Shown: positions 9,190 to 17,541, counted from the stretch's first letter. The stretch is DNA of 64,000 nucleotides from Kribbella pratensis (GCF_004366075.1 NZ_SODU01000001.1:2315134-2379133), one strand, 5' to 3'. Numbers and translations are program-made. Notes: generated by a model from the letters alone, not told the origin.

Positions 9190-9204
9190 TGCATACCGCA
9201 TACA
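9190..9204. promoter_or_regulatory. Operator site 3, upstream of sucC
   Basis: TGCATACCGCATACA keeps the outer TG...CA arms and the inner symmetric bases but has two mismatched pairs. It ends 28 bp before the sucC start codon. Confidence 0.65.
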
Positions 9205-9232
9205 GTCGTCATCACACATTCTTGGAGGCGAC

Positions 9233-10378
9233 GTGGACCTCATGGAGTACCAAGCCAAGGAGTTGTTTGCTCGGCACGGCGTTCCGGTGACGCTGGGGCG
9301 GGTGATCGAGGACGCGGCCGACGCCGCGGATGCGGCCCGCGAGCTCGGCGGGCGCGTGGTGGTGAAGGCGCAGGTGAAGACCGGCGGTCGCGGCAAGGCG
9401 GGCGGCGTGAAGCTGGCCGCCACCCCGGACGAGGCGCAGGCGAAGGCGGCCGAGATCCTCGGGATGGACATCAAGGGCCACACCGTGCAGCGGGTCCTGC
9501 TCGCACCGGCCGCGGACATCGCCGAGGAGTACTACTTCTCGTTCTTGGTCGACCGGGCGAACCGCGAGTACCTGTGTATCGCCAGCACCGAAGGCGGTGT
9601 GGAGATCGAGGAGGTCGCGCACACCAACCCGGACGCGATCGCGAAGGTGTCGATCGACCCCGCGATTGGCGTCGACAAAGCGAAGGCCGCGGAGATCGTG
9701 ACGGCCGCCGGGTTCCCGGCAGAGGCGTCCGTGGTGGTGCAGCGGTTGTGGGACGTGTTCATCGCCGAAGACGCCTCGCTGGTCGAGGTGAATCCACTGG
9801 TGAAGCTCGGCGACGGATCGCTGGAGGCGCTCGACGGCAAGGTCACGCTCGACGACAACGCGGCGTACCGGCACCCGGATCACACAGGCTTCGACGACAA
9901 GGCGGCCGCCGATCCACTCGAGGCCGAGGCACAGGCCAAGGGCCTGAACTACGTGAAGCTGGACGGCTCGGTCGGGATCATCGGCAACGGCGCGGGCTTG
10001 GTGATGTCGACACTCGACGTGGTCGCGTACGCGGGTTCGCCGTACGGCGTGAAGCCGGCCAACTTCCTCGACATCGGCGGCGGCGCGTCGGCCGAGGTGA
10101 TGGCGAACGGGCTCGGGATCATCCTGTCCGACCCGCAGGTGCGCAGCGTCTTCGTGAACGTGTTCGGCGGGATCACCTCGTGCGACGCGGTTTCGAACGG
10201 CATCGTGCAGGCACTGGCGCTGCTAGGCGATCAGGCCGACAAGCCGCTGGTCGTCCGGTTGGACGGTAACAACGTCGAGGAGGGCCGGAGGATCCTTGCC
10301 AAGGCCAACCATCCGCTGGTGACCGTGGTCGACACGATGGACGGCGCTGCAGCGCGCGCCGCCGAACTCGCCGCCTAG
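9233..10378 (+). CDS. sucC: ADP-forming CoA ligase beta subunit (SucC-like)
   Basis: This 381-residue ATP-grasp protein pairs with the next gene to couple a carboxylate to CoA with ADP release; the family reaction is succinate to succinyl-CoA. Start GTG at 9233 gives [16 protein letters not shown], matching the usual SucC N-terminus, and GGAGG lies four bases upstream. The ATP-grasp part contains [19 protein letters not shown], and the C-terminal CoA-ligase domain contains [21 protein letters not shown] sequence near residues 310-325. Its control by operator sites 2 and 3 and its place in an oxalate-type locus suggest a specialised paralogue rather than the TCA-cycle copy. Malate or another dicarboxylate is possible. 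Confidence 0.85.
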   Translation: MDLMEYQAKELFARHGVPVTLGRVIEDAADAADAARELGGRVVVKAQVKTGGRGKAGGVKLAATPDEAQAKAAEILGMDIKGHTVQRVLLAPAADIAEEYYFSFLVDRANREYLCIASTEGGVEIEEVAHTNPDAIAKVSIDPAIGVDKAKAAEIVTAAGFPAEASVVVQRLWDVFIAEDASLVEVNPLVKLGDGSLEALDGKVTLDDNAAYRHPDHTGFDDKAAADPLEAEAQAKGLNYVKLDGSVGIIGNGAGLVMSTLDVVAYAGSPYGVKPANFLDIGGGASAEVMANGLGIILSDPQVRSVFVNVFGGITSCDAVSNGIVQALALLGDQADKPLVVRLDGNNVEEGRRILAKANHPLVTVVDTMDGAAARAAELAA

Positions 10379-10393
10379 AAGGGACTGTTCGAG

Positions 10394-11287
10394 ATGGGCA
10401 TATTCCTGACCGAGAAGAGCCGGGTCGTCGTGCAGGGCATGACCGGGTCCGAGGGACAGAAGCACACCAGCCGGATGCTTGCTGCCGGCACCAATGTCGT
10501 CGGCGGCGTGACGCCCGGCAAGGGCGGGCAGTCGGTGGACTTCGCGCGGCGCTCGATCCCGGTGTACGGGTCGTGCGCGGACGCGGTGAAGGCGGCGGAC
10601 GCGGATGTGTCGGTGGTGTTCGTGCCGCCGCGGTTCACGCGCGGAGCCGTCATCGAGGCCGTCGATGCGGGAATCCCGTTGGTGGTGGTGATCACCGAGG
10701 GCGTCCCTGTACACGACACCGCGGCGTTCTTCGCGCACGCACAGGCCAATGGCACGCGCGTCATCGGGCCGAACTGTCCGGGGATCATCAGTCCTGGGCG
10801 CGCCAACGCGGGGATCATCCCGGCCGATATCGCCGGCCAGGGCCGGATCGGTCTGGTGTCGAAGTCGGGCACGCTGACATACCAGATGATGTACGAGCTG
10901 CGGGACTTCGGGTTCTCGACCGCGATCGGGATCGGCGGCGACCCGATCATCGGGACCACGCACATCGACGCGCTGCGGGCGTTCCAGGACGACCCGGACA
11001 CCGACGCGATCGTGATGATCGGCGAGATCGGCGGTGACGCCGAGGAGCGGGCGGCCGCGTTCATCAAGGAGAACGTGACCAAGCCGGTCGTCGGGTACGT
11101 CGCGGGCTTCACCGCACCGGAGGGCAAGACGATGGGCCACGCCGGCGCCATCGTCTCGGGCTCGTCGGGTACGGCGGCCGCGAAACAGGAAGCCCTGGAA
11201 GCAGCCGGCGTACGCGTCGGCAAAACCCCCACCGAAACCGCCCACCTACTACGCACCACCCTCTCCTCCACCCACCAGTCGGCCTGA
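10394..11287 (+). CDS. sucD: ADP-forming CoA ligase alpha subunit (SucD-like)
   Basis: A 297-residue CoA-binding subunit following sucC by 15 bp. The phosphorylated histidine is H249 in [10 protein letters not shown], with the CoA-binding [10 protein letters not shown] near the N-terminus and [12 protein letters not shown] at about 124-135. It completes the two-subunit ligase. Together with the fused ligase at 1624-3771, the locus holds two different ADP-forming CoA ligases, which is unusual. Confidence 0.88.
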   Translation: MGIFLTEKSRVVVQGMTGSEGQKHTSRMLAAGTNVVGGVTPGKGGQSVDFARRSIPVYGSCADAVKAADADVSVVFVPPRFTRGAVIEAVDAGIPLVVVITEGVPVHDTAAFFAHAQANGTRVIGPNCPGIISPGRANAGIIPADIAGQGRIGLVSKSGTLTYQMMYELRDFGFSTAIGIGGDPIIGTTHIDALRAFQDDPDTDAIVMIGEIGGDAEERAAAFIKENVTKPVVGYVAGFTAPEGKTMGHAGAIVSGSSGTAAAKQEALEAAGVRVGKTPTETAHLLRTTLSSTHQSA

Positions 11288-11492
11288 CCAACCTCCCAGC
11301 TGATGGCGGCACGGCTTCTCGCGGCCACGTGATGTGCAAGCTCGACAGGTAGAGCACCGGCGAGACACCGTACACACGGACACGTTCACGCTCAGGTGCA
11401 CTAGCCGGCCACCCGGCACCTCCTGTCGAACTGCACGTCATACCAAGCCGGCGCCGCCGTGGAACCCTCCAGCTCGGCGCGAGGGGTTGGGA

Positions 11493-12512
11493 TCAGCGGG
11501 AACGGGGTGGAGCGGTGCTGCGGCGGATGATCAGTTCGGTGGGGACTGCTATTGGGGCGTGATGGTCGGTGGCGTGGATCTCGGCGAGGAGGGTGTCGAC
11601 GCTGCGGCTGCCGATGTCGGCGAAGGTCTGACGGACTGTGGTCAGAGGCGGCCAGAAATGGGCCGCCTCTTCCATGTCGTCGAAGCCGACCACGCTCATG
11701 TCCTCCGGAACCGTCCGGCCGTGCTCGTGCAGGGCGCGGAGCAGGCCGAGCGCCATCTGGTCGTTGGCGGCGAAGATCGCCGTCACGGCCTCGTCCGCGG
11801 CGAGCCGGCAGCCCGCGTCGTACCCGGCCGCCGAGGACCAGTCGCCGATGAGCGGCGGCGGTACGACGCAATCGTGATCGCGGAGCGTCTGCTCCCAGGA
11901 CCGGCGGCGCTGGTCCGCGGCGAACGACGACGGTGGTCCGCCTAGATGCCACACCGTCTTGTGCCCCAGGCCGAGCAGGTGCTCGGTCGCCAGCCGGGCG
12001 CCCTGCGCCTGGTCGGTGTCGACGACCGGGTGGTCGTAGTGAACTCCTGCATGCACGACCACGACCGGCAGGCCCACAGGCAGTTGTAGGTCGTCGAGCA
12101 CGTGCGCCTCGATCATCATGATGACGCCGTCCACGGCCTGCTCCCCCAGCCTGGTGAACGCGTCCGCGACGGCCTGGCGGCTGACCGCGAGCACCGGCAT
12201 CAAGTTGACCGAGTAGCCGCGGGCGGTCGCGGCCGTGGCGATCGCGTCGAGGGTCCGCGTCGTACCGAAGGTGGAGAGCTCGAAGACGATCACGCCGATG
12301 CTGCGGAACTCGCCGCTGCGCAGGGCGCGGGCGGCGCCGTTGGGTCGGTAGCCGAGTTGGCGCATCGCGTCCTTGACCCGGGCCCGGGTGACCGCGTCGA
12401 CGTTCTGCCGGCCGTTCGCGACGCGGGACACGGTCTGTCCGGACACCCCGGCCAGTCGCGCCACATCCGCCATCGACGGACCTCGCCGCCGCCTCCCCAA
12501 GGTTCCTTCCAC
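11493..12512 (-). CDS. LacI-family transcriptional regulator
   Basis: A 339-residue repressor-type protein. The start GTG at 12512 has GGGAGG six bases upstream. The N-terminal helix-turn-helix reads SMADVARLAGVSGQTVSRVANG, followed by the hinge helix GYRPNGAARALRSG and a sugar-binding-protein-like core ending in the usual MSVVGFDD and PPLTTVRQ motifs. It binds DNA and is released by a small ligand, probably a sugar. A LacI-type palindrome at 12545-12558 upstream suggests autoregulation. It differs from the operators of the neighbouring oxalate-type genes, so this protein is probably not their regulator. Confidence 0.88.
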   Translation of the reverse strand: MEGTLGRRRRGPSMADVARLAGVSGQTVSRVANGRQNVDAVTRARVKDAMRQLGYRPNGAARALRSGEFRSIGVIVFELSTFGTTRTLDAIATAATARGYSVNLMPVLAVSRQAVADAFTRLGEQAVDGVIMMIEAHVLDDLQLPVGLPVVVVHAGVHYDHPVVDTDQAQGARLATEHLLGLGHKTVWHLGGPPSSFAADQRRRSWEQTLRDHDCVVPPPLIGDWSSAAGYDAGCRLAADEAVTAIFAANDQMALGLLRALHEHGRTVPEDMSVVGFDDMEEAAHFWPPLTTVRQTFADIGSRSVDTLLAEIHATDHHAPIAVPTELIIRRSTAPPRSR

Positions 12513-12544
12513 CCGGCACCTCCCGTGGTGGAGGAGTTTAGACA

Positions 12545-12558
12545 TGTTTGCGTCAACA
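12545..12558. promoter_or_regulatory. Candidate LacI-family operator
   Basis: TGTTTGCGTCAACA has the TGTT-N2-CG-N2-AACA symmetry around a central CG that is typical of LacI/GalR operators. It lies 32 bp upstream of the LacI-type gene start. Confidence 0.6.
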
Positions 12559-12633
12559 CGTCGCCGCGCACGGCGAGCCGGACGCACTGGAACAGGTGGG
12601 TCCGGCGTCGCTGTTTTGCCGGACCCACCCGGC

Positions 12634-13605
12634 TTAGACGCCGATCTTGCTGGCTAGTAGGTCGGCTACGGCGTGGACTGCTCGTAGGGTGGGGGCTTTG
12701 ATGCCGGTCAGGTCAGCGAGTTCGACGACCGCGGCGAGGATGACGTCGAGTTCGAGCGGCTTGTCCTTCTCCAGGTCCTGCAGCATCGAGGTCTTGTGCC
12801 CGCCGACGCGTTCGGCGCCGTCGAGCCGTTTCTCCACGGAGATGTCCGGGTGACAGCCGAGCGCCGCGGCGATCTCCAGCGACTCCTCCATCATCAGCCG
12901 GACCATCTGCCGGGTGCCCTGATGCGTCGCGATCTCCACCATGGTCGCCCGGGCCAGCGCGCTGATCGGGTTGAACGCCGCGTTCCCGAGCAGCTTGATC
13001 CAGATGTCGTTGCGGATGTCGTCCTCGACCGGGCACTTCAGTCCGCCGGCGATCATCGCCGTACTGAAGGCCGTACAGCGCTCCGACTGCCCGCCGCCGG
13101 GTTCACCGATCGAGAAGCGGGTGCCTTCCAGGTGTCGTACGACGCCTGGACCTTCGAGTTCGGTCGAGCAGTACACGACGCAGCCGATCGCGCGGTCGAG
13201 TTCGAGCACCTGGGTGACGGCGCCACCCGGGTCGACCGATTCGATCCGGCGGCCCTCGTACGGGCCCTTGAGACCGTGGAAGTACCACCAGGGGATGCCG
13301 TTCTGCGCCGCGACCACGACCGTGCGGTCGTGCAGCAAGGGCTCGAGCAACGGGCCGGCGTTCGCGTACGAGTTCGCCTTGAGCCCGAGAAAGACGTAGT
13401 CGACCGGGCCGATCGCGGCCGGGTCGTCCGTGGCCGGTGTCCGGGCCGTGAAGTCACCGCGTGGGCTGAGCACCGTCACGCCGTCCGACCGGATCGCTTC
13501 CAGATGCGCGCCGCGGGCAACCAGGTGGACCTCTGTCCCACCACGGTGTAGCGCCGCGCCGACGTACGCACCGATCGCACCGGCGCCGAGAACCGCAACT
13601 CTCAT
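12634..13605 (-). CDS. Ketopantoate reductase-family protein
   Basis: A 323-residue NADPH-dependent 2-keto acid reductase of the PanE/ApbA family. The start ATG at 13605 gives MRVAVLGAGAIGAYVGAAL with the GxGAxG nucleotide motif. The C-terminal helical domain contains KLLGNAAFNPISAL, where the family places the catalytic lysine and substrate Asn. PanE paralogues in catabolic loci often reduce other 2-oxo acids. An operator of the oxalate-type locus lies 26 bp upstream, so this copy is probably co-regulated with frc and sucCD and may act on a C2-C4 keto acid rather than in pantothenate synthesis. Confidence 0.82.
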   Translation of the reverse strand: MRVAVLGAGAIGAYVGAALHRGGTEVHLVARGAHLEAIRSDGVTVLSPRGDFTARTPATDDPAAIGPVDYVFLGLKANSYANAGPLLEPLLHDRTVVVAAQNGIPWWYFHGLKGPYEGRRIESVDPGGAVTQVLELDRAIGCVVYCSTELEGPGVVRHLEGTRFSIGEPGGGQSERCTAFSTAMIAGGLKCPVEDDIRNDIWIKLLGNAAFNPISALARATMVEIATHQGTRQMVRLMMEESLEIAAALGCHPDISVEKRLDGAERVGGHKTSMLQDLEKDKPLELDVILAAVVELADLTGIKAPTLRAVHAVADLLASKIGV

Positions 13606-13630
13606 AAGGGTCCCTGCCTTCCGGGAGGCT

Positions 13631-13645
13631 TGTATACCGCATACA
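13631..13645. promoter_or_regulatory. Operator site 4, upstream of the PanE-like gene
   Basis: TGTATACCGCATACA is palindromic except for one pair and the centre base. It matches the shared motif of the oxalate-type locus and lies 26 bp upstream of the start codon. Confidence 0.7.
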
Positions 13646-13783
13646 GTAGGCTGGAGGCTGAATGCGGTCAAGATCACACTCCCCGGCAAGCGCTCGCCAA
13701 AAAAGTTCGGTGCGCGGCGATGAATCGGGGCCTGCTCGGCGGTATGTACCGGCGTGAATCACTCGACACGAGGAGCAGGAACC

Positions 13784-14338
13784 ATGGGCCACGTCATCGT
13801 CACCGGATTCGTCAGCCTCGACGGCATCGTCACCGACCCGGACGGCTCCGGCGGTACCCCGACCGGCGGCTGGGCGTTCCGCCACGGCCCCGAAACCGTC
13901 GGCGGCGACAAGTTCCGGCTCGGCGAACTGATGGACAGCGGCGTACTGCTGCTCGGCCGGACCACCTGGGAGCTGTTCAGCCGGCTCTGGCCGAACCGCA
14001 CCGACGACTTCTCGCTCCGGATGAACAAGATGGCCAAGGTGGTCGCGTCACACTCGCTGACCGACCTGTCGGCCTTCCCCAACTCGACCCTCATGGAGGG
14101 CTCACTGACGGACCACGTACGGACCGAGTCGCGGACCATCGCGGTCACCGGCAGTCTCAGCGTGATCCGGGCGCTGCAGGCAGCCGATCTGGTCGACGAG
14201 TACCGGCTGATGACCTTCCCGTCGGTCGTCGGCACCGGCGAGAAGCTGTTCGGTCCGTCCGACGCACCCGTCCACTTCCAGCTCGCCTCGGTCGTCCAGA
14301 CCGGCGCCGCATCGTTGGCGACGTACGTGCGGCCCTAG
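13784..14338 (+). CDS. Dihydrofolate reductase/RibD C-terminal-fold protein
   Basis: A 184-residue protein of the RibD C-terminal/dihydrofolate-reductase-like family. The start ATG at 13784 has AGGAG upstream and begins MGHVIVTGFVSLDGIVTDPDG, followed by a GRTTWELF motif and the terminal DLVDEYRLMTFPSVVGTGEKLF block typical of the family. Members bind NADPH and their substrates are mostly unknown. It stands alone between the PanE-like gene and the cold-shock gene. Confidence 0.82.
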   Translation: MGHVIVTGFVSLDGIVTDPDGSGGTPTGGWAFRHGPETVGGDKFRLGELMDSGVLLLGRTTWELFSRLWPNRTDDFSLRMNKMAKVVASHSLTDLSAFPNSTLMEGSLTDHVRTESRTIAVTGSLSVIRALQAADLVDEYRLMTFPSVVGTGEKLFGPSDAPVHFQLASVVQTGAASLATYVRP

Positions 14339-14498
14339 CAGCCGCCGTACCCGTTCGCGGGTGAGCGCGGGGACCTCCGGCTGAGCGCTCACCCGGACGA
14401 GTACGACGTACGGCGTGGCGAGGGGTGGCTGACGACTCATCCAGCGTGCTAGGGTTTTGGCTCGATAGCAGTTTTGCAGTTCCACGTTCGTGTCGAAG

Positions 14499-14530
14499 CG
14501 CCCGCGGATTTGTGATCCGCCGGGCGTTTT
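14499..14530 (+). promoter_or_regulatory. Hairpin in the cold-shock mRNA leader
   Basis: CGCCCGCGGAT (14499-14509) pairs with ATCCGCCGGGCG (14515-14526) with a single bulged base and is followed by TTTT. It stands 20 bp before the cspA start and looks like an intrinsic terminator or a temperature-sensitive leader structure. Confidence 0.6.
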
Positions 14531-14549
14531 GTCGTATCAGGAGAAAATC

Positions 14550-14753
14550 ATGGCTTTGGGAACAGTTAAGTGGTTCAACGGCGAGAAGGGCTTCGGCTTC
14601 ATCTCCCAGGAGGACGGCGGCGCCGACGTATTCGTGCACTACTCGGCGATCCAGACGCAGGGCTTCCGCTCCCTGGACGAGAACCAGCGGGTCGAGTTCG
14701 AGATCGCGCAGGGCCCGAAGGGCCTGCAGGCGGAGAACGTCCGCCCGGTCTGA
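14550..14753 (+). CDS. cspA: Cold-shock protein, CspA family
   Basis: A 67-residue single cold-shock domain that binds single-stranded RNA and DNA. The start ATG at 14550 follows AGGAG and gives [18 protein letters not shown]. Both RNA-binding motifs are present: GFGFI (RNP1) and DVFVHYSAI (RNP2). The long leader with a hairpin upstream is typical for genes controlled after transcription by cold. Confidence 0.93.
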   Translation: MALGTVKWFNGEKGFGFISQEDGGADVFVHYSAIQTQGFRSLDENQRVEFEIAQGPKGLQAENVRPV

Positions 14754-14762
14754 TGCTGTAAA

Positions 14763-14792
14763 CGGCAGACCCGGCTCACGCCGGGTCTGCCG
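14763..14792. terminator. Convergent terminator hairpin
   Basis: A perfect 13-base stem (CGGCAGACCCGGC and its complement) with loop TCAC sits between cspA and the convergent acetyltransferase. The acetyltransferase stop codon lies at the loop. Confidence 0.75.
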
Positions 14793-15255
14793 TGTTCCAC
14801 AGGTACTCGCCGTCTTCCAGTACGTCGGTGCGAGCGAGACCGATCGCGGCCGCGACAGCGGCCGATGCGGTGTGGTCCGGATGTACGTGCGCGATGATCC
14901 GGCCGATTCTCTGAGCCCGTAGCCAGGTGACCATCCCCTGGGCGGCCTCCTTCGCGAACCCGCGGCCCTGCCAAGCGGTGCCGATCACCCACGCGATCTC
15001 CGCCGTACCGTCGATGACGGTCGCCTGGACGAAGCCGATCAGCGCGTCGTCGTACTTGATCACCCAGTTGAGCCACTGCTCGTCCGGACGTCCCGGACCG
15101 GCCAGTTGGCGGCGGTAGCGTGCCTCCAGAGCCGCTACGGACGGCGGTTCGCCGCCTGTGAAGGTGTAGAGGGCGGGGTCGGACAGCACCTCTGCCATCG
15201 GTTCGGCGTACTCGACCTCGAGCGGCAGCAGGGTGAGGCGGTCCGTGGCGATCAC
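14776..15255 (-). CDS. GNAT acetyltransferase, RimJ/RimL-like
   Basis: A 159-residue acetyl-CoA-dependent N-acetyltransferase beginning MIATDRLTLLPLEVEYAEPM. The acetyl-CoA binding motif is IAWVIGTAWQGRGFAKEA (about 87-104), followed by the conserved AHVHPDHTASAAVAAAIGL. Members acetylate protein N-termini or small amines; the substrate here is unknown. It is divergent from the methyltransferase and convergent with cspA. Confidence 0.85.
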   Translation of the reverse strand: MIATDRLTLLPLEVEYAEPMAEVLSDPALYTFTGGEPPSVAALEARYRRQLAGPGRPDEQWLNWVIKYDDALIGFVQATVIDGTAEIAWVIGTAWQGRGFAKEAAQGMVTWLRAQRIGRIIAHVHPDHTASAAVAAAIGLARTDVLEDGEYLWNTADPA

Positions 15256-15332
15256 CCGCGCAACGGTAACGCCATTTGCCGTACCGGCAACATGACGTGG
15301 GCTTCGTCGGCGGCGAGGACGAGACTGTCGTC

Positions 15333-16244
15333 ATGATCGAGATCGATTGGGCTGGAGAGGCCGGACGGTTGCGCGCGGCGGCCGAGGGCGAGACCGACTG
15401 GAACGCGGCAGTGGCTCGCAGTCTGGTGCGGGACCGCGACAAGGTCGTCGCGGACATCGGCTGCGGCGGTGGCGGGATGGCCAAGACACTGGCCGAGGCG
15501 TTGCCCGACGCGACGGTGGTGGCCATCGATGCGGATCCCGACGTACTGGAGCAGGCGCGGGAGCACACCGCGGGCCTCGTGCGGTGTGAGCTGGCGTCGA
15601 TGGACGACGGGGCGGAACCGTTGCGCCGGGCAATCGACGCTCCGGCCGACCTGATCTGGGCATCCGCCTCCGTTCACCACGCTGCCGACCAGCAGGCCGC
15701 TGTGAACGCACTGGCATCGCTGCTCGCGCCTGGCGGACGGCTCGCGCTCGCTGAGGGCGGGCTGCCCGCGCGGCACCTCCCGTGGGACCTCGGAGTCGGT
15801 GAGCCCGGGCTGGAGCTACGACTCGACCTGGCCCAGGACCGGTGGTTCAAGGTGATGCGGGACTCACTGCCGGGGTCGGTGCCGATGCCGTACGGGTGGA
15901 CCGAGGCGCTGACCCGGGCCGGGCTGACCGAGGCGACCACGCGGAGCGTACTGACCGAGGTGCCGGCGCCGTTGCCGCCCGAGCGGCTCGAAGGCGTCGT
16001 ACGCGCGTTCCGGACGCGGATCGAGCGACTCACCGGCGCCGATCACGGCTCCGATCACGGTCACGGGCACGGTCACGGGCACGGTCATGGGCACGTGGTT
16101 TCTGACGAGGAATGGCTGGCTCCGGAGGATCTCGACGCCTGGCGGCAGCTGCTGGACCCCGCGAGCGCGCATTACCTCGGGCGGCGCACCGACCTCGCCG
16201 TACTGTCCGTCCGCAGCGTCCACCTGGGGCACGCGCCGCGCTGA
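15333..16244 (+). CDS. SAM-dependent methyltransferase with His-rich insertion
   Basis: A 303-residue class I methyltransferase. Motif I is VADIGCGGGGMAKTLAEALP, followed by VVAIDADPDVL for the acidic loop. The start at 15333 (MIEIDWAGEAG) is a choice; GAGGA lies 13 bases upstream, so the start is uncertain. A repetitive stretch of alternating His and Gly (GSDHGHGHGHGHGHGHV, DNA 16035-16095) interrupts the C-terminal part. It could bind metal ions or be slippage-prone low-complexity sequence. Substrate unknown. Confidence 0.8.
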   Translation: MIEIDWAGEAGRLRAAAEGETDWNAAVARSLVRDRDKVVADIGCGGGGMAKTLAEALPDATVVAIDADPDVLEQAREHTAGLVRCELASMDDGAEPLRRAIDAPADLIWASASVHHAADQQAAVNALASLLAPGGRLALAEGGLPARHLPWDLGVGEPGLELRLDLAQDRWFKVMRDSLPGSVPMPYGWTEALTRAGLTEATTRSVLTEVPAPLPPERLEGVVRAFRTRIERLTGADHGSDHGHGHGHGHGHGHVVSDEEWLAPEDLDAWRQLLDPASAHYLGRRTDLAVLSVRSVHLGHAPR

Positions 16245-16295
16245 CAAGGCACGCCGTCGCCGCACTGTCGGCCCGCCACCGTAAGGTGGGTGCCC

Positions 16296-16916
16296 ATGAA
16301 CGACCGGCTGGTGTGGATCGACTGCGAGATGACCGGCCTCGACCTGGCGAACGACGCCCTGATCGAGGTTGCGGTCCTGGTCACCGACTACGAACTGAAC
16401 GTGCTCGGCGACGGGATCGACCTGGTGATCGCGCCGCCACCGGCCGCGCTCGAACAGATGGGTGACTTCGTCCGCGACATGCACACCGCGTCCGGGCTGC
16501 TCGAAGAGCTCGCCAGCGGCATCCCGCTCGCCGACGCCGAGGACCAGGTCCTCGACTTCATCACGTCGTACGTCAAAGAGCCCCGCAAGGCCGCCCTCGC
16601 CGGGAACTCCGTCGGCACCGACCGGACCTTCCTGGTCCGCGACATGCCGCGCGTCGAATCCCACCTGCACTACCGCAACGTCGACGTCAGCTCGATCAAG
16701 GAGCTGGTACGCCGCTGGTACCCGCGCGTGTACTACGCGACGCCGGCCAAGACCGGCAACCACCGCGCCCTCGCCGACATCACCGAAAGCATCTCCGAGC
16801 TGCGGTACTACCGGGAGACCGTGTTCGTCCCGCAGCCCGGCCCCGACTCCAGCACCGCCCGGGCCGCCGCCAGCCTCGTCGCAGCACCCGCCGAGGACAG
16901 CACAACCGGCGCCTGA
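16296..16916 (+). CDS. orn: Oligoribonuclease
   Basis: A 206-residue DEDDh 3'-5' exonuclease that degrades di- to short oligonucleotides, including linear c-di-GMP products. All catalytic residues are visible: D9 and E11 in [11 protein letters not shown], the Asp in [11 protein letters not shown], and the His-Asp pair in GNHRALADI. The start ATG at 16296 follows AAGGTGGG. The C-terminal 30 residues are Ala/Pro-rich and variable. The order orn then tRNA-His is a common actinobacterial backbone arrangement. Confidence 0.95.
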   Translation: MNDRLVWIDCEMTGLDLANDALIEVAVLVTDYELNVLGDGIDLVIAPPPAALEQMGDFVRDMHTASGLLEELASGIPLADAEDQVLDFITSYVKEPRKAALAGNSVGTDRTFLVRDMPRVESHLHYRNVDVSSIKELVRRWYPRVYYATPAKTGNHRALADITESISELRYYRETVFVPQPGPDSSTARAAASLVAAPAEDSTTGA

Positions 16917-16995
16917 CCTGCGGATCCGCCCTCGATTTCTGGTCCGGACAGTTCGTCGCTATGATTGCTCAGCCGTCGCGGTTCGGACGGCAATG

Positions 16996-17068
16996 GTGGG
17001 TGTAGCTCAGCTGGTAGAGCACCTGGTTGTGGTCCAGGTGGTCGCGGGTTCGAGTCCCGTCACTCACC
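16996..17068 (+). tRNA. tRNA-His (GTG)
   Basis: The cloverleaf reads with acceptor GTGGGTG/CACTCAC, D-arm GCTCAGCTGGTAGAGC, anticodon stem CCTGG/CCAGG with anticodon GTG at 17029-17031, and T-arm GCGGGTTCGAGTCCCGT. A G at 16995 can supply the extra G-1 typical of tRNA-His. CCA is not encoded. Confidence 0.95.
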
Positions 17069-17195
17069 CGATGGCCGGCCATGCCCGCGGAGAGCGCGGG
17101 CCTGGTCGGCTTCGTCATTTTGTGCGGCTGCGCTTCGCTTGCCGCCGGCGGGGGCTCCGCCACCCGCACCCCCTTTTCGCCTTCGCTTCGCTCGG

Positions 17196-17400
17196 CTTCG
17201 GTGGTTCAGTTCGGCGGTTCGCTCGGCTTCGGTGGTTCAGTTCGGCGGTTCGCTCGGCTTCGGTGGTTCAGTTCGGCGGTTCGCTCGGGTGCGGGGCTTC
17301 AGTTCGGCGGTTCGCTCGGGTGCGGGGGTTCAGTTCGGCGGTTCGCTCGGGTGCGGGGTTGGGTTGGGCGGTTCGCTCGGGTGCGGTGGTCCAGTTCGCC
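17196..17400. repeat. 31-bp tandem repeat array after tRNA-His
   Basis: Five 31-base units (17196-17350), one 30-base unit (17351-17380) and a partial seventh share the core TTCAGTTCGGCGGTTCGCTC. The first three begin CTTCGGTGG, the later ones GTGCGG. There are no spacers, so it is not a CRISPR. The reading frames through it have no start signals and look non-coding. Confidence 0.85.
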
Positions 17401-17433
17401 TGTAGGTGATAGCTCGCGTGGGAGGATGTTCTG

Positions 17434-17541
17434 GTGAAGTTGAGCGGGAGCGCGTGGTTTGGGTATGCGGTCGTTGTACTTGTGACGTTTGCGGTGGGGG
17501 TTTTGGCGTTCTCGGTTTGGGTTCTTTCGAAGGTGTTCTGA
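17434..17541 (+). CDS. Small single-membrane-span protein
   Basis: A 35-residue reading frame with start GTG at 17434 and GGAGG (17421-17425) eight bases upstream. It begins with a short polar segment (MKLSGSAW), followed by a single hydrophobic span YAVVVLVTFAVGVLAFSVWVL and a short basic end. Such tiny actinobacterial membrane peptides are easily missed. It lies 66 bp upstream of the sigma factor gene. The only support is the ribosome site and the clean hydrophobic pattern. Confidence 0.45.
   Translation: MKLSGSAWFGYAVVVLVTFAVGVLAFSVWVLSKVF

Noticed and set aside
9104..9232. N-terminal extension of sucC
   Set aside because: It would put two operator sites inside the coding region and has no matching homology; GTG 9233 gives the standard SucC N-terminus.
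11493..12512. LacI protein as the regulator of the oxalate-type operators
   Set aside because: The shared operator lacks the LacI-type TGTT-CG-AACA form, and the lacI-type gene has its own different palindrome.
17196..17400. CRISPR-like array
   Set aside because: Units are directly adjacent with no spacers and vary internally; it is a simple tandem repeat.
17100..17440. Open frames running through the tandem repeat
   Set aside because: They consist only of repeated low-complexity peptides and have no ribosome sites.
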